A stretch of 64,000 nucleotides of DNA from JAJCYL01 sp040222875 (GTDB taxonomy: Bacteria; Bacteroidota; Bacteroidia; Cytophagales; Cyclobacteriaceae), in NCBI GenBank assembly GCA_040222875.1, contig JAVKCG010000004.1, positions 124,001 to 188,000 on the forward strand, read 5' to 3'. Made by a program: the position numbers and the translations under genes. This document shows, piece by piece, positions 34,323-43,457 of this stretch. The notes beneath the pieces were generated by a model. That model saw nothing but the letters and a program-made list of their open reading frames with translations, did no database searches and was not told the DNA's origin. Positions within the stretch are counted from its first letter, which is position 1. Each line of letters starts with the position of its first letter.

Positions 34323-34405
34323 AGTCCGTTTTAGCCTATTTTGTTTCCGTTTCGTCATCTTATTAAAAAAAGGGAGTTGTAACGGAATGCTTTCCGCCGT
34401 AATTA

Positions 34406-34862
34406 ATGGCAAAAAAGATGAGACATTTCTTAACGTTATTAATTATTATTTCCCTCCCATCCCTCGCAATTTCACAATCAGATATAGAGGTTTTAAGGTA
34501 TTTGAAGGAAGTACAATGGCCTAAAGCCTACAAGGAACAAGATACGGTTCTGCTTAGTAGCATTCTCGCTGATGAATTTCAGATGATTACAGCAGATGGT
34601 GAGTGGTCAACAAAAAAAACTTGAACTGGAATATATAACAGAACATAAATCGAGTTATGATTCATTCATTTATGAAATCAGGAGACTCGAAATTTTCGAA
34701 AATGAAACCGCTGTAGTTTCCGGAGTTGGGCTCATTTATTCTCATGCTGAGAATGCACCCTATCAGATAAGATACCATTCGAGTAACGTTTTAATAAAAA
34801 GGGACTCCAGATGGCAAGCAATAAACAGTCATGTTTCAGGAGTAGTGAGGACTGAAGAATAA
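34406..34862 (+). pseudogene. Secreted NTF2/DUF4440-like protein with frameshift
   Basis: Two frames make one protein. 34406-34624 gives a signal peptide and DIEVLRYLKEVQWPKAYKEQDTVLLSSILADEFQMITADGEWSTKK; the same protein continues one frame over with LELEYITEHKSSYDSF to VSGVVRTEE, ending at 34862. Together they form a full NTF2-like (DUF4440 or SnoaL-type) domain. The frames meet at an A8 run (34612-34619); one A fewer would restore a 151-codon gene. This may be a mutation, a sequencing error or programmed slippage. Confidence 0.8.
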
Positions 34863-34913
34863 CTCTGTTGACTGTTTAATCAGAATAACCTAAATTGAGG
34901 CTGAATCAGCAAA

Positions 34914-34958
34914 CGTGTGGCAGATCTGTAAAGACCTCATAAGCCAAAACGCCACACG
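34914..34958. repeat. 8-base inverted repeat before the terminator
   Basis: CGTGTGGC (34914-34921) and GCCACACG (34951-34958) are perfect arms around a 29-base loop. The element lies just before a strong terminator and has no obvious gene. Confidence 0.5.
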
Positions 34959-34967
34959 CTACAAAGT

Positions 34968-34998
34968 AGAGACCATAAACGATGGTCTCTCTTTTTTT
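34968..34998 (+). terminator. Terminator
   Basis: AGAGACCAT (34968-34976) pairs with ATGGTCTCT (34982-34990) and is followed by a T-run. It reaches into the end of the convergent acyl-CoA ligase gene. Confidence 0.85.
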
Positions 34999-36664
34999 AT
35001 TCCCAGGCTACTTTATCTTCACTTTCGTACCAATTCTCATAACTCTCTTTATACCTGTTATCTACTTCGTTGCGCTTAATTTTCATCGTTGGTGTCATTA
35101 TACCATTTTCAGGCGTCCAATTGCCCTTGACAACAACTACTTTTTGCAGTTTTTCGTGGTGATCTAGTTTTGGGTTTAAACCTTTCAGCGTTTCTAAAAG
35201 GCTCTGTTCTACTATACTTTTTTCAGATTTGATCGCCTTCTCTGTAAGCTCTACCAGCGCCAACGGCTGGGCTATTCCAGAACCAACCACACAAACCTGC
35301 TCAATATGCTCATTTTTGATTAATTGCATCTCAATAGGGTTCGGAGCTACATATTTACCTTTACTGGTTTTGAAGATATCCTTAACCCTACCCGTAATTT
35401 TCACAAATCCATCTTGGCCAATTTCACCTTTATCTCCTGTATGCAAAAAACCGTCCTTTAGGGCTTCGGCTGTTTTATCCGGCTCTTTATAATACTCAAC
35501 CATGTTGGTTGGGCTTTTAATGCAAATCTCACCTTCCTCGCTAATAATTGTTTCCACATCAACCAATGACGGCCCTACTGTACCAATTTTTCGCTTGCCA
35601 GGGTAGTTTGCGTGGGAGTACGCACTGTTTTCAGTCATTCCGTAAACCTCAAAAATGCATATGCCTAATTTGTCATACCAATTCATCATTGAAGGTGCCA
35701 TTGGGGCTGCACCTGTCAAACAAACCCGGGCTTCAGTAAGCCCCAATGCTTCTTTTATTTTCTTTTTAATAATGTTGTTAACGAGGGGGACCGCAAGTAA
35801 AAAATTCAGTTTGGCGTCTGAAAATTTGGATTGGACACCACTCATGAACTTGGCCCATATTCTGGGCACTGCCAGGAAAATAGTAGGTTGGCATTCTTTC
35901 AAATTATCCTGGAATTTTTCCAAAGATTCAACGTAATGAACGCTTGCCCCTCCCGTAATAGCTACAATTTCTGTGAGCATTCTTTCGGCAATGTGGGACA
36001 AGGGCAAATAAGAGAAAAAACGATCTTGTTGATTGATTTTAAAAGCGTTTACAAAGAAGTCCCCGGCATATACAGGAGCTATAAATTTATGTACTACCCC
36101 TTTTGGCACACCCGTGGTACCCGAAGTATAAATAATGGTCATAATATCATCGAGATCCCGTTTAGGGTTACCATCTATTGCTGCAACCTGACCGACCTCA
36201 TCATCCCATTTTTGGTAATTATTCTTGGCTAAACCATAAATGCCAAAATCAATGCAATCGAGACCATCAGGAACACCTTTACTCATATTCTCCCAATCCG
36301 ATGCTTCTAACTTCCCTACAAAAAGCAATTTAGCCTCACTGTGTTCAAGGATATACTTCACTGTATCACCGCTCACGTTTGGGTATATAGGAACTGAAAC
36401 ATGACCGCTCATCATGATAGCCATATCAGTCATCAGCCAGTGTGCACAATTCTTAGAAAGAAGGGCAATTTTTGATTTTTCAGGCAATCCTTTCCCATCA
36501 ATTGTCGCTGCCATTTTTCTTACCTGTTCACCAAATTCTTTCCAGGTAAAGGTTATCCACTTGCCATTGATTGGCTGGGATAAGAAAATGTCATCTGGCT
36601 TTTCAGATTCCCATTTATAAAGCCAATCTAAGGGGGTTTTCAAGTGAGGGTATTGGTCGCTCAT
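34997..36664 (-). CDS. Long-chain acyl-CoA synthetase (AMP-forming)
   Basis: A 555-residue ligase of the ANL superfamily that activates fatty acids to acyl-CoA through an acyl-adenylate. The phosphate-binding P-loop reads IYTSGTTGVPKGVVH and the middle motif is FEVYGMTENSAY. The TGDKGEI and KDIFKTSKGKYVAPNPIE segments belong to the C-terminal hinge and lysine regions. The length and order fit the FadD15/long-chain group. It is probably membrane-associated although no helix is obvious. The two genes upstream on the same strand are not metabolically related. Confidence 0.95.
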   Translation of the reverse strand: MSDQYPHLKTPLDWLYKWESEKPDDIFLSQPINGKWITFTWKEFGEQVRKMAATIDGKGLPEKSKIALLSKNCAHWLMTDMAIMMSGHVSVPIYPNVSGDTVKYILEHSEAKLLFVGKLEASDWENMSKGVPDGLDCIDFGIYGLAKNNYQKWDDEVGQVAAIDGNPKRDLDDIMTIIYTSGTTGVPKGVVHKFIAPVYAGDFFVNAFKINQQDRFFSYLPLSHIAERMLTEIVAITGGASVHYVESLEKFQDNLKECQPTIFLAVPRIWAKFMSGVQSKFSDAKLNFLLAVPLVNNIIKKKIKEALGLTEARVCLTGAAPMAPSMMNWYDKLGICIFEVYGMTENSAYSHANYPGKRKIGTVGPSLVDVETIISEEGEICIKSPTNMVEYYKEPDKTAEALKDGFLHTGDKGEIGQDGFVKITGRVKDIFKTSKGKYVAPNPIEMQLIKNEHIEQVCVVGSGIAQPLALVELTEKAIKSEKSIVEQSLLETLKGLNPKLDHHEKLQKVVVVKGNWTPENGIMTPTMKIKRNEVDNRYKESYENWYESEDKVAWE

Positions 36665-36728
36665 AAGTTGGTGTTGTTTGCAAAGTTCAACTTACTAAAA
36701 TTTTTTGTTTACAGAATAACTAAACCAT

Positions 36729-37184
36729 CTAAAGGTGAAGTTTGAAACCTTCATGGGAGGCTTCAAATCCCAATGCTTCATAAAATTTTATGGCACTACT
36801 TCTTTTTTTATTAGATGTTAATTGAACCAAATGGGCGCCTTTCCGCCTGGCAACTTGAATAATATACTCAAACACCTTTTTGCCAATGCCCTGACCCCGA
36901 ACATTATCATGCACCCTGACCCCCTCTACAAGCACCCTCATACCGCCCTTGTAGGTTAAATATTGTAAGTAATTCAATTGGAAAGTTGCGATGACTTTCC
37001 CCTCAATTTCGGCTACCATTAAATCTGCGTTTTGATCTGAAGTAATGATTTCAAAGGCCTTATTATACGGCTCAGGTAGTGGAAGCTCAAACTGTTCCCT
37101 TGATCGTCCCAATTGATCATTTGCCACCATTTCTAAAATGGCAGGGAGGTCATTTTTATCGGCTTTTCTAAAGGTTAGATTCAA
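36729..37184 (-). CDS. GNAT-family acetyltransferase
   Basis: A 151-residue Gcn5-type N-acetyltransferase with the RKADKNDLPAILEMV start, a VRVHDNVRGQGIGKKVFEYII acetyl-CoA loop (Q-x-x-G-x-G/A pattern) and the final KFYEALGFEASHEGFKL. The substrate is unknown. The family N-terminus begins at a TTG codon at 37184; no in-frame ATG exists upstream, and the first internal ATG would remove a conserved strand. The gene lies 23 bases after the PDZ-protease gene. Confidence 0.9.
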   Translation of the reverse strand: MNLTFRKADKNDLPAILEMVANDQLGRSREQFELPLPEPYNKAFEIITSDQNADLMVAEIEGKVIATFQLNYLQYLTYKGGMRVLVEGVRVHDNVRGQGIGKKVFEYIIQVARRKGAHLVQLTSNKKRSSAIKFYEALGFEASHEGFKLHL

Positions 37185-37207
37185 AAATCTGAAGGGTTTC
37201 TTCTTAT

Positions 37208-38551
37208 TTAAATTTGCTTCTGGAGCCTAAATTCCAAATCCAATTCTTCTGCTCCGCGGGTTACTTTCAGGCTGATCTTTTTCCCCTCCTTAGACCGGAA
37301 CAAATCGTTAATAAAACCAAAGGTGTCACTGCCAACTTTAAATCTGTTAACCTTGGTAATCAGGTCACCGAAAATAACCCCAGCATCCGCCGCTGGTGAC
37401 CCTAGACGAACATTAGTTACCAGCATTTTATCGAGTTCCTGACCTGCTAACCGAAACTCGATGCCAGTCATGTTATGGTCGAACCTCCTCTTATAATTCA
37501 CACTTTTTGTGAGATAAAAAGAGCCATTTAGATAATCAAATGTTGTATTAAAACGGGTCAATATTTCACCCCCAATTGTACCGTTGCGTTTGTCAAACTC
37601 AATACTTCCTTGATAGTAGGCCGAATCCGGATACGATCCGATTACTTCCTCAAATTCGAAATCATGAATTGAAAATTTCTGCAACCTTCCTACATAACCT
37701 TGTATTTCGCCCCCAAGGCCATGACCAAGGATGCCATACAAAGTTTTAGCAGGTAGGTTAATTTCTTCAGAGGTGCTCCGGTTAAGCAGAACTGCATGAC
37801 TTGCACCTAAATCAACCAACAATTTTGTATCAATTTGTTTGTCGTCACTAATCGTTACTTTGGAATCTATGTAAGGTTTTGAATTCACAATTTCCAAAGG
37901 CAGCTTCTCCATGAAATTGGGTGCCTTGTATCCATCAGGTTCATAAAATGTAAGCACCTTTTCATTTCTGTCAATCTCAATTACAAATTGCCGAAAGAGT
38001 GGGTATCCAATTATCCCGTAAACTTCCACCCCCAAACTCTCTGTAAGTTTTAGATAATCTTCTTTTAATACTGTCATGGATTGATGTTTGGCAATAACCC
38101 CCGGATTGGCAATTTGAACATTGGTTAGATCATAGGTTTCCCCTAAGGCTAAACTAAAATCATTTCCAGTAGTGGTAATAATATCTTTAGGTATAGCCGG
38201 CAGCATAATTTCGATGTCATTTACCACATATGCTGAAATTGAATCTTCCCTGCCAGGTGCAGGTGTAGTTACATTTCTTTCCAGCTTCAAGCCTATCCGG
38301 TCAGCAAACACCTTCTCGGTAAGAATTATCCCCCTAACACCTGTATCCAGTACAAATCTTAGAGTAACCTTATTGTTGATTGTAAGAGGGATAATCACCA
38401 GATTATTCCGCTCCATAAACCGCACCTGGGTGCTTGGCTGACTGTTATAAATCTGAAACCCAGTTTGCGCTTTTGATGAACTGAAGATGGCGCACAAAAA
38501 TACACCTATCAACATCTTTAAAACCCTTCTTTTCGGTTTTGTATTAATCAT
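37208..38551 (-). CDS. Secreted retropepsin-like aspartyl protease with PDZ domain
   Basis: A 447-residue exported protein with a signal peptide (about 10-29) and two pepsin-like lobes. The first is FVLDTGVRGIILT (Asp near residue 69). The second is LLVDLGASHAVLL, in which the usual Asp-Thr-Gly is Asp-Leu-Gly. A C-terminal PDZ domain (about 355-440) has VRLGSPAADAGVIFGDLITKVN. It probably acts in the periplasm on peptide or protein ends. The changed second motif may lower catalysis. Co-transcribed with the GNAT gene. Confidence 0.88.
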   Translation of the reverse strand: MINTKPKRRVLKMLIGVFLCAIFSSSKAQTGFQIYNSQPSTQVRFMERNNLVIIPLTINNKVTLRFVLDTGVRGIILTEKVFADRIGLKLERNVTTPAPGREDSISAYVVNDIEIMLPAIPKDIITTTGNDFSLALGETYDLTNVQIANPGVIAKHQSMTVLKEDYLKLTESLGVEVYGIIGYPLFRQFVIEIDRNEKVLTFYEPDGYKAPNFMEKLPLEIVNSKPYIDSKVTISDDKQIDTKLLVDLGASHAVLLNRSTSEEINLPAKTLYGILGHGLGGEIQGYVGRLQKFSIHDFEFEEVIGSYPDSAYYQGSIEFDKRNGTIGGEILTRFNTTFDYLNGSFYLTKSVNYKRRFDHNMTGIEFRLAGQELDKMLVTNVRLGSPAADAGVIFGDLITKVNRFKVGSDTFGFINDLFRSKEGKKISLKVTRGAEELDLEFRLQKQI

Positions 38552-38739
38552 CTTTCAGAATTTGCTTTCCACACTGATAATAATAATCATAAACAATCGA
38601 GATTCAATTAACCCAAAATGGGGTAATTCAATTATCTATTTAACCATTTATCCGGTATTTTTACTTAGGTCTAATTAAGATTGCGTATTTTGAATTTTAA
38701 TTAGTATACAAAATTTTTTAAAACCAAATATTACAGCCT

Positions 38740-41700
38740 ATGAAAACTTATCGCTACTATTTAAGTTTTGCCGTAATATTCTTTTTAGTCGGTACCCTCA
38801 GTGCATTTGGCCAGGGTCGGGTAAGCGGAATAATTACGGATGCAAACAACGGGGAACCATTACCCGGTGTTAATGTTTTGATCCCTGCTCAATCATTGGG
38901 ATCTATCACAGGACTTGATGGAGAATTTACCATCAATAATGTGCCTGATGGTGAGCACATAGTTGAAGCGACATTCGTCGGGTACAGGACGACGTCACAA
39001 ACGGTCACAGTGAGCGGGTCAGCGATCACTATTGACTTCAATTTGAATGAAGTTGCGACGCAACTTGATGAGATTGTTGTGACCGGAACAGGTGGGCCAG
39101 TTGAAAAGAAACGAATTGGTAATTCAATCGGGTCTATTTCAACTGCTGATTTAGCAAATGTACCCATCAACTCATTTTCTGACCTTCTTACTGGTAGAGA
39201 GCCAGGCTTACAGGCTATCCAGGGTGGTGGTCTTGTAGGAGAAGGAACACAAATCAGGATTAGAGGTTCAGCTTCGCTATCTCAAATCAATGAGCCAATT
39301 ATCATTATCGACGGAATCAGAGTTGATAACGGTGGTGGTTTTGGTGACAACCAAGGTGCCTTTGTAGGTGCTGGAGGTGGCGGTTCACCATCAAGGTTAG
39401 ATGACATCAACCCTGAAGCCATTGAAAGAGTCGAAATACTTAAGGGTGCTGCCGCGGCAACACTTTATGGTACTGAGGCTAGCAATGGTGTAATCCAGAT
39501 TTTCACCAAGCAAGGTGCTAGAGGTAAGCCTCAATTTGATTTCAGCACTTCTGTAGGTACTCTGACATACCCTAAAAGGTATCCAAACAACTGGGGTTTC
39601 ACTACTAGTGATGCCACTGCTCAGAGCCTAACAGATTTTTATCGTACTGCTAACTTTTTCTGGAGAGCTGAAGGTGGAGATAATACCATCAGCGCAAATG
39701 AATTGATTGAAACAACTGCTACTGAGGACCTGTACGAAACAGGTATTTCTCAATCTTATTCATTAGGAATTAGAGGTGGTACCCAAGGCTTGACCTACTA
39801 TGTTGGAGGTCGAATATTGAGGCAGGATGGTCCTTTTGGAGGAAATGACCGAATGTATCCTGGGCCATCAATTAAGACTCTTTCAGAGGATCTTAATAAC
39901 CGCTCAAACTTCAACATGAACTTGACAGTTACACCAACAGATAAGGTTAAGTTGAAATTTACCACGGGTTACACGGATTCGTATTTCGAAACCATGCAGA
40001 CCAACAATAACATTTACGGAACAGGATCACTTGCACAGTTTAGTAAGCCTGAATTAGCTGGGCCAAATAACCAAACTGGAACAATTGCTTTTGCCACTGT
40101 AAATGAAACATTACAAATAGAAGTAAAGCAGAACAGCCGCAATTTTAATGGTGCGTTCAATGCCAGTTACTCGCCATTCAGTTGGTTACAACTAGATGGA
40201 ACTGTTGGTGTTAACACAACAAATTCAGAAAGTGTTGAGATCACTCCATTCGGTTGGAATATTGATAATTTCACTGGAAACAATGTTCAGGGTGACCTAG
40301 ACTTCTCTAATAGATCGTTCCAGGCACTATCGTGGCAATTCTCTGCATCAGCAAGAAACAAAATCTCTTCAAGTCTTGAATCTGATTTTATTCTTGGCGG
40401 TCAGTTAATTCAACAGCAAGAAACAATTGACTCTGGTTCTGGTACAAGCTTTCCAGGGCCAGGTTTTGAGGTATCAAGTGCTGCTGCTAACCTCCAATTG
40501 TTCAACTTCTTCCAGGAAGCTATCAACGCTGGTGTATTTGCTCAGGAAATGATTGGCTACAAGGATCAGCTTTTCTTGACCTTAGGTGGTCGACTTGATG
40601 CTCATAGTGCATTTGGAAGCAACTTCAACGCTGCTTTCTACCCCAAAGTAGCCGTTAGTTGGGTAATATCTGACGCTCCTTTCTGGGGTACAGGTTTTGG
40701 CCCATTTAGCTCATTCCAGTTAAAGGCAGCCTGGGGTCAGTCAGGTTTACAACCTGGTGCATTCGACGCCCTAACTACATTTGAAGCTATCGCGGCATCA
40801 TCTGGTGCTGGTATTATTCCTGAGAACTTAGGAAACGCCGATCTTGAGCCAGAAATCTCAACAGAATTTGAAATAGGAACTGCTATTGGTCTATTGAACG
40901 ATAAAGTTTCTATTGATGTAACGTATTGGGACCGTAAGGTTACTGAAGCCATGTTTAGCCGTCAGTTTGCCCCTTCTGGTGGGTTTAGAAGAAGCCAGTT
41001 GGTGAACATTGGTGAAATGGAAGCTCATGGTTTTGAAATTGGAGTTAGTGGTACTGTTTACAAGCAAGGCGATTTGCAAATTGATGCCTATGCCAACGGC
41101 GCTTACTTATTCCAGGAGATCACAGATCTCGGTGGAGCACCTCCAATCAAAGTGGGTGGCAGCTATCCTCGTTACAGAAACTTCTTGATAGAAGGTTTTG
41201 CGCCAGGCGAAAACTTTGGTGCTAAACTGCAAGAAGTTGGTCAAGGCCAATTGCCAATTGACATCGTAAATGGTGGTGATGGCAACCCAGACAGCAGAGC
41301 TGAATTAGTTAGCTGGTTAGCTGACCCTGCCAACGTTGGCGGTCTGCCTACTTCTGTTGGAACTGGTGGTGTATTGCTTGCCGATGATGATGGTGATGGT
41401 GATTTATTAGACCATCAATTGGGTAAAAACGTTCCTGACTGGTCAGGTTCATTTGGAGCAACAATTAAATACAAGCGTTTCTCACTGAGAACCAACTTTG
41501 AGTATAGAACTGGTAACTTCTACATCAACAACCTTACAAATGCCTTTAGGCAGTCGAATGGTTCAATCGGTAGAAACTTGCCAACATCAGCGAGGGTCAA
41601 CAGAGATTGGCAGACTGGTGGTGTAGACGGAAATTTCAATCCACAGAACAATGGGGAAGTGAGAGTTGCAGCTCTTGAGGAGTGGTTATTTGATAACCTC

Positions 41701-42009
41701 GCTTTATCTCCATTCTCTGGTCTCAATACAATTGAAAAAGGTGATTTCTTAAGATGGAGGGAACTTTCTCTTACTTATAGTATTCCAAAATCAATTACAA
41801 GTAGCCTCGGTTTGAGAAATGCTTCATTCACAGTTGCAGGACGAAACATTGCGATTTGGACCAAGTATTCTGGTGTAGACCCAGAAATCAATGTATTTGG
41901 TAGAGGCGGGTCTAATGTTGCTGCTGATCAGAACTTTGGTCAGGGTATTGATGCATTTGGCTGGGCCATCCCATCGCAATTGATGTTCACGCTTAAAGCT
42001 GGTTTTTAA
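38740..42009 (+). CDS. SusC/RagA-type TonB-linked outer-membrane transporter
   Basis: A 1089-residue outer-membrane importer. In order: a signal peptide (1-25), a carboxypeptidase-like regulatory domain (RVSGIITDANNGEPLPGVNVLIP, DGEFTINNVPDGEH), the DEIVVTGTGGPVEKK TonB-box region, the plug domain (about 120-260, ending LYGTEASNGVIQIFTKQG) and a 22-strand barrel. It is paired with the SusD-like lipoprotein 18 bases downstream. No carbohydrate-active enzyme is nearby, so the substrate is not evident; peptides or glycans are both possible. Confidence 0.97.
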   Translation: MKTYRYYLSFAVIFFLVGTLSAFGQGRVSGIITDANNGEPLPGVNVLIPAQSLGSITGLDGEFTINNVPDGEHIVEATFVGYRTTSQTVTVSGSAITIDFNLNEVATQLDEIVVTGTGGPVEKKRIGNSIGSISTADLANVPINSFSDLLTGREPGLQAIQGGGLVGEGTQIRIRGSASLSQINEPIIIIDGIRVDNGGGFGDNQGAFVGAGGGGSPSRLDDINPEAIERVEILKGAAAATLYGTEASNGVIQIFTKQGARGKPQFDFSTSVGTLTYPKRYPNNWGFTTSDATAQSLTDFYRTANFFWRAEGGDNTISANELIETTATEDLYETGISQSYSLGIRGGTQGLTYYVGGRILRQDGPFGGNDRMYPGPSIKTLSEDLNNRSNFNMNLTVTPTDKVKLKFTTGYTDSYFETMQTNNNIYGTGSLAQFSKPELAGPNNQTGTIAFATVNETLQIEVKQNSRNFNGAFNASYSPFSWLQLDGTVGVNTTNSESVEITPFGWNIDNFTGNNVQGDLDFSNRSFQALSWQFSASARNKISSSLESDFILGGQLIQQQETIDSGSGTSFPGPGFEVSSAAANLQLFNFFQEAINAGVFAQEMIGYKDQLFLTLGGRLDAHSAFGSNFNAAFYPKVAVSWVISDAPFWGTGFGPFSSFQLKAAWGQSGLQPGAFDALTTFEAIAASSGAGIIPENLGNADLEPEISTEFEIGTAIGLLNDKVSIDVTYWDRKVTEAMFSRQFAPSGGFRRSQLVNIGEMEAHGFEIGVSGTVYKQGDLQIDAYANGAYLFQEITDLGGAPPIKVGGSYPRYRNFLIEGFAPGENFGAKLQEVGQGQLPIDIVNGGDGNPDSRAELVSWLADPANVGGLPTSVGTGGVLLADDDGDGDLLDHQLGKNVPDWSGSFGATIKYKRFSLRTNFEYRTGNFYINNLTNAFRQSNGSIGRNLPTSARVNRDWQTGGVDGNFNPQNNGEVRVAALEEWLFDNLALSPFSGLNTIEKGDFLRWRELSLTYSIPKSITSSLGLRNASFTVAGRNIAIWTKYSGVDPEINVFGRGGSNVAADQNFGQGIDAFGWAIPSQLMFTLKAGF

Positions 42010-42027
42010 CCCTAAAATTTGAGAATC

Positions 42028-43401
42028 ATGAAAATAGAAATAAATAAAATCTATAGAGGTGCCATTATGGGGTTTGCAGCCTTTGCTGTGTCAGCCATAA
42101 CAAGCTGTAGCGGCCTATTGGACGCAGAGAACCCAAATAGTCTTGTACTCGAAGATTTGAGTAATCCGGCAGCAGCTGGGCCTATGGTTAATGGTTCACT
42201 TTCTGCCGTTACAAGGGCATTGACAAACATTTATGCTCCTTACTCGACAGCATCTGATGAATTAACATGGAGTGGATCGAGGGATGCCTGGAACCAACTC
42301 CAATTGGGTTTTGTCGGATTCGATGGTAATGAATTTACTGATGCAGCTTCATTTTTCGTAGGTGAAGCAAGATGGTGGGGTGATGAGGTTATCTCTCGAC
42401 TTGAGCAATTTGATCAAGACGGAGAATTAGCTAACCCTGCGCAACTAGCCAACGCTTACTTATACGCTGCAATCATGTATGTCACATTGGGTGATATGTT
42501 CGACGACTATATCGTTGATTCTGATCAGAGAGTACAGGGAACCCCTGTGGGTGAGGCTAACATGAGCCAGATGTACAATATAGCAATCGGTTATTTAACA
42601 AGTGGGCTTGCAATTGCAGAAATAAGTGACGACCAAAGAATCACTTTGACTGCTATGTTGGCAAGGGCACAACATGGTCTTGGTGTTTGGGGCAAGGTAA
42701 ACCCAGTTAATACTGCCGACCCATATGTAAATAACGCCGCTGCAATTACCGCCGCTCAGAACGCTTTGGCACTAATGGGCGAAGGTTCGAACTGGAGGTA
42801 TCAATTGCTTCTAGATGGTAGCCTTCCTGGTATCAATGCTTCAACCGATGGTAATGGTCTGGCAATGCCTCAAGAAGTAAACCAACGAAGGGAAATGCAA
42901 GTTTCTGAATCTTATGTGATTCAAAATGGCAATACCATTGCTGGTCTTGTTGATGGATTGGTTACAGATATTGAGGCATCTATCTTTTTAGAGGATCCTG
43001 TTACGGGTGAGAAGGACGTAACTTTATTTAATGCGGTTGCAGAATTCCACAATGCGGTTCAATTTGCTGATATAACAATAGTTTCTGAAAGAGAAATGCA
43101 TTTAATATTGGCAGAAGCTGCATTAGCAGGTGGCACAACTGGTGGAACTTTTGCAGATCATATTAATGCTGTTAGATCCCTTGATGGCAAAACTGCGTTC
43201 GCTGGTCAAATTTCAGATAAAGATATGCTCAATCATGCAAGGAGAGTACACCTTTTCCTACAGGGAAGAAGATTAGCTGATCATTACAGATTTGGACCTG
43301 ACTATTATGCACCACGTTGGATTCCTAACAGTGATGCTGTATCATCTCCAGGTACTTTCTTACCAATTACTACCGTTGAAATTCAAGCAATGGGTGGGTA
43401 A
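42028..43401 (+). CDS. SusD/RagB-type surface lipoprotein
   Basis: A 457-residue lipoprotein that forms the lid of the SusC transporter. The signal MKIEINKIYRGAIMGFAAFAVSAITSC places the lipid cysteine near residue 27. The helical SusD/TPR fold follows, with the C-terminal family segment EREMHLILAEAALAGG, INAVRSLDGK, ARRVHLFLQGRRLADHYRFG. The ATG at 42028 is preferred to one nine bases upstream. It ends with a strong terminator, so SusC and SusD form one transcript. Confidence 0.95.
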   Translation: MKIEINKIYRGAIMGFAAFAVSAITSCSGLLDAENPNSLVLEDLSNPAAAGPMVNGSLSAVTRALTNIYAPYSTASDELTWSGSRDAWNQLQLGFVGFDGNEFTDAASFFVGEARWWGDEVISRLEQFDQDGELANPAQLANAYLYAAIMYVTLGDMFDDYIVDSDQRVQGTPVGEANMSQMYNIAIGYLTSGLAIAEISDDQRITLTAMLARAQHGLGVWGKVNPVNTADPYVNNAAAITAAQNALALMGEGSNWRYQLLLDGSLPGINASTDGNGLAMPQEVNQRREMQVSESYVIQNGNTIAGLVDGLVTDIEASIFLEDPVTGEKDVTLFNAVAEFHNAVQFADITIVSEREMHLILAEAALAGGTTGGTFADHINAVRSLDGKTAFAGQISDKDMLNHARRVHLFLQGRRLADHYRFGPDYYAPRWIPNSDAVSSPGTFLPITTVEIQAMGG

Positions 43402-43420
43402 TTAGTTAACATAAATTTTT

Positions 43421-43455
43421 AAAGGCTGCCAACACAAATTGGCAGCCTTTTTTAA
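43421..43455 (+). terminator. Terminator after SusC/SusD
   Basis: AAAGGCTGCCAA (43421-43432) pairs perfectly with TTGGCAGCCTTT (43439-43450), followed by a T-run. Confidence 0.9.
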
Positions 43456-43457
43456 TT

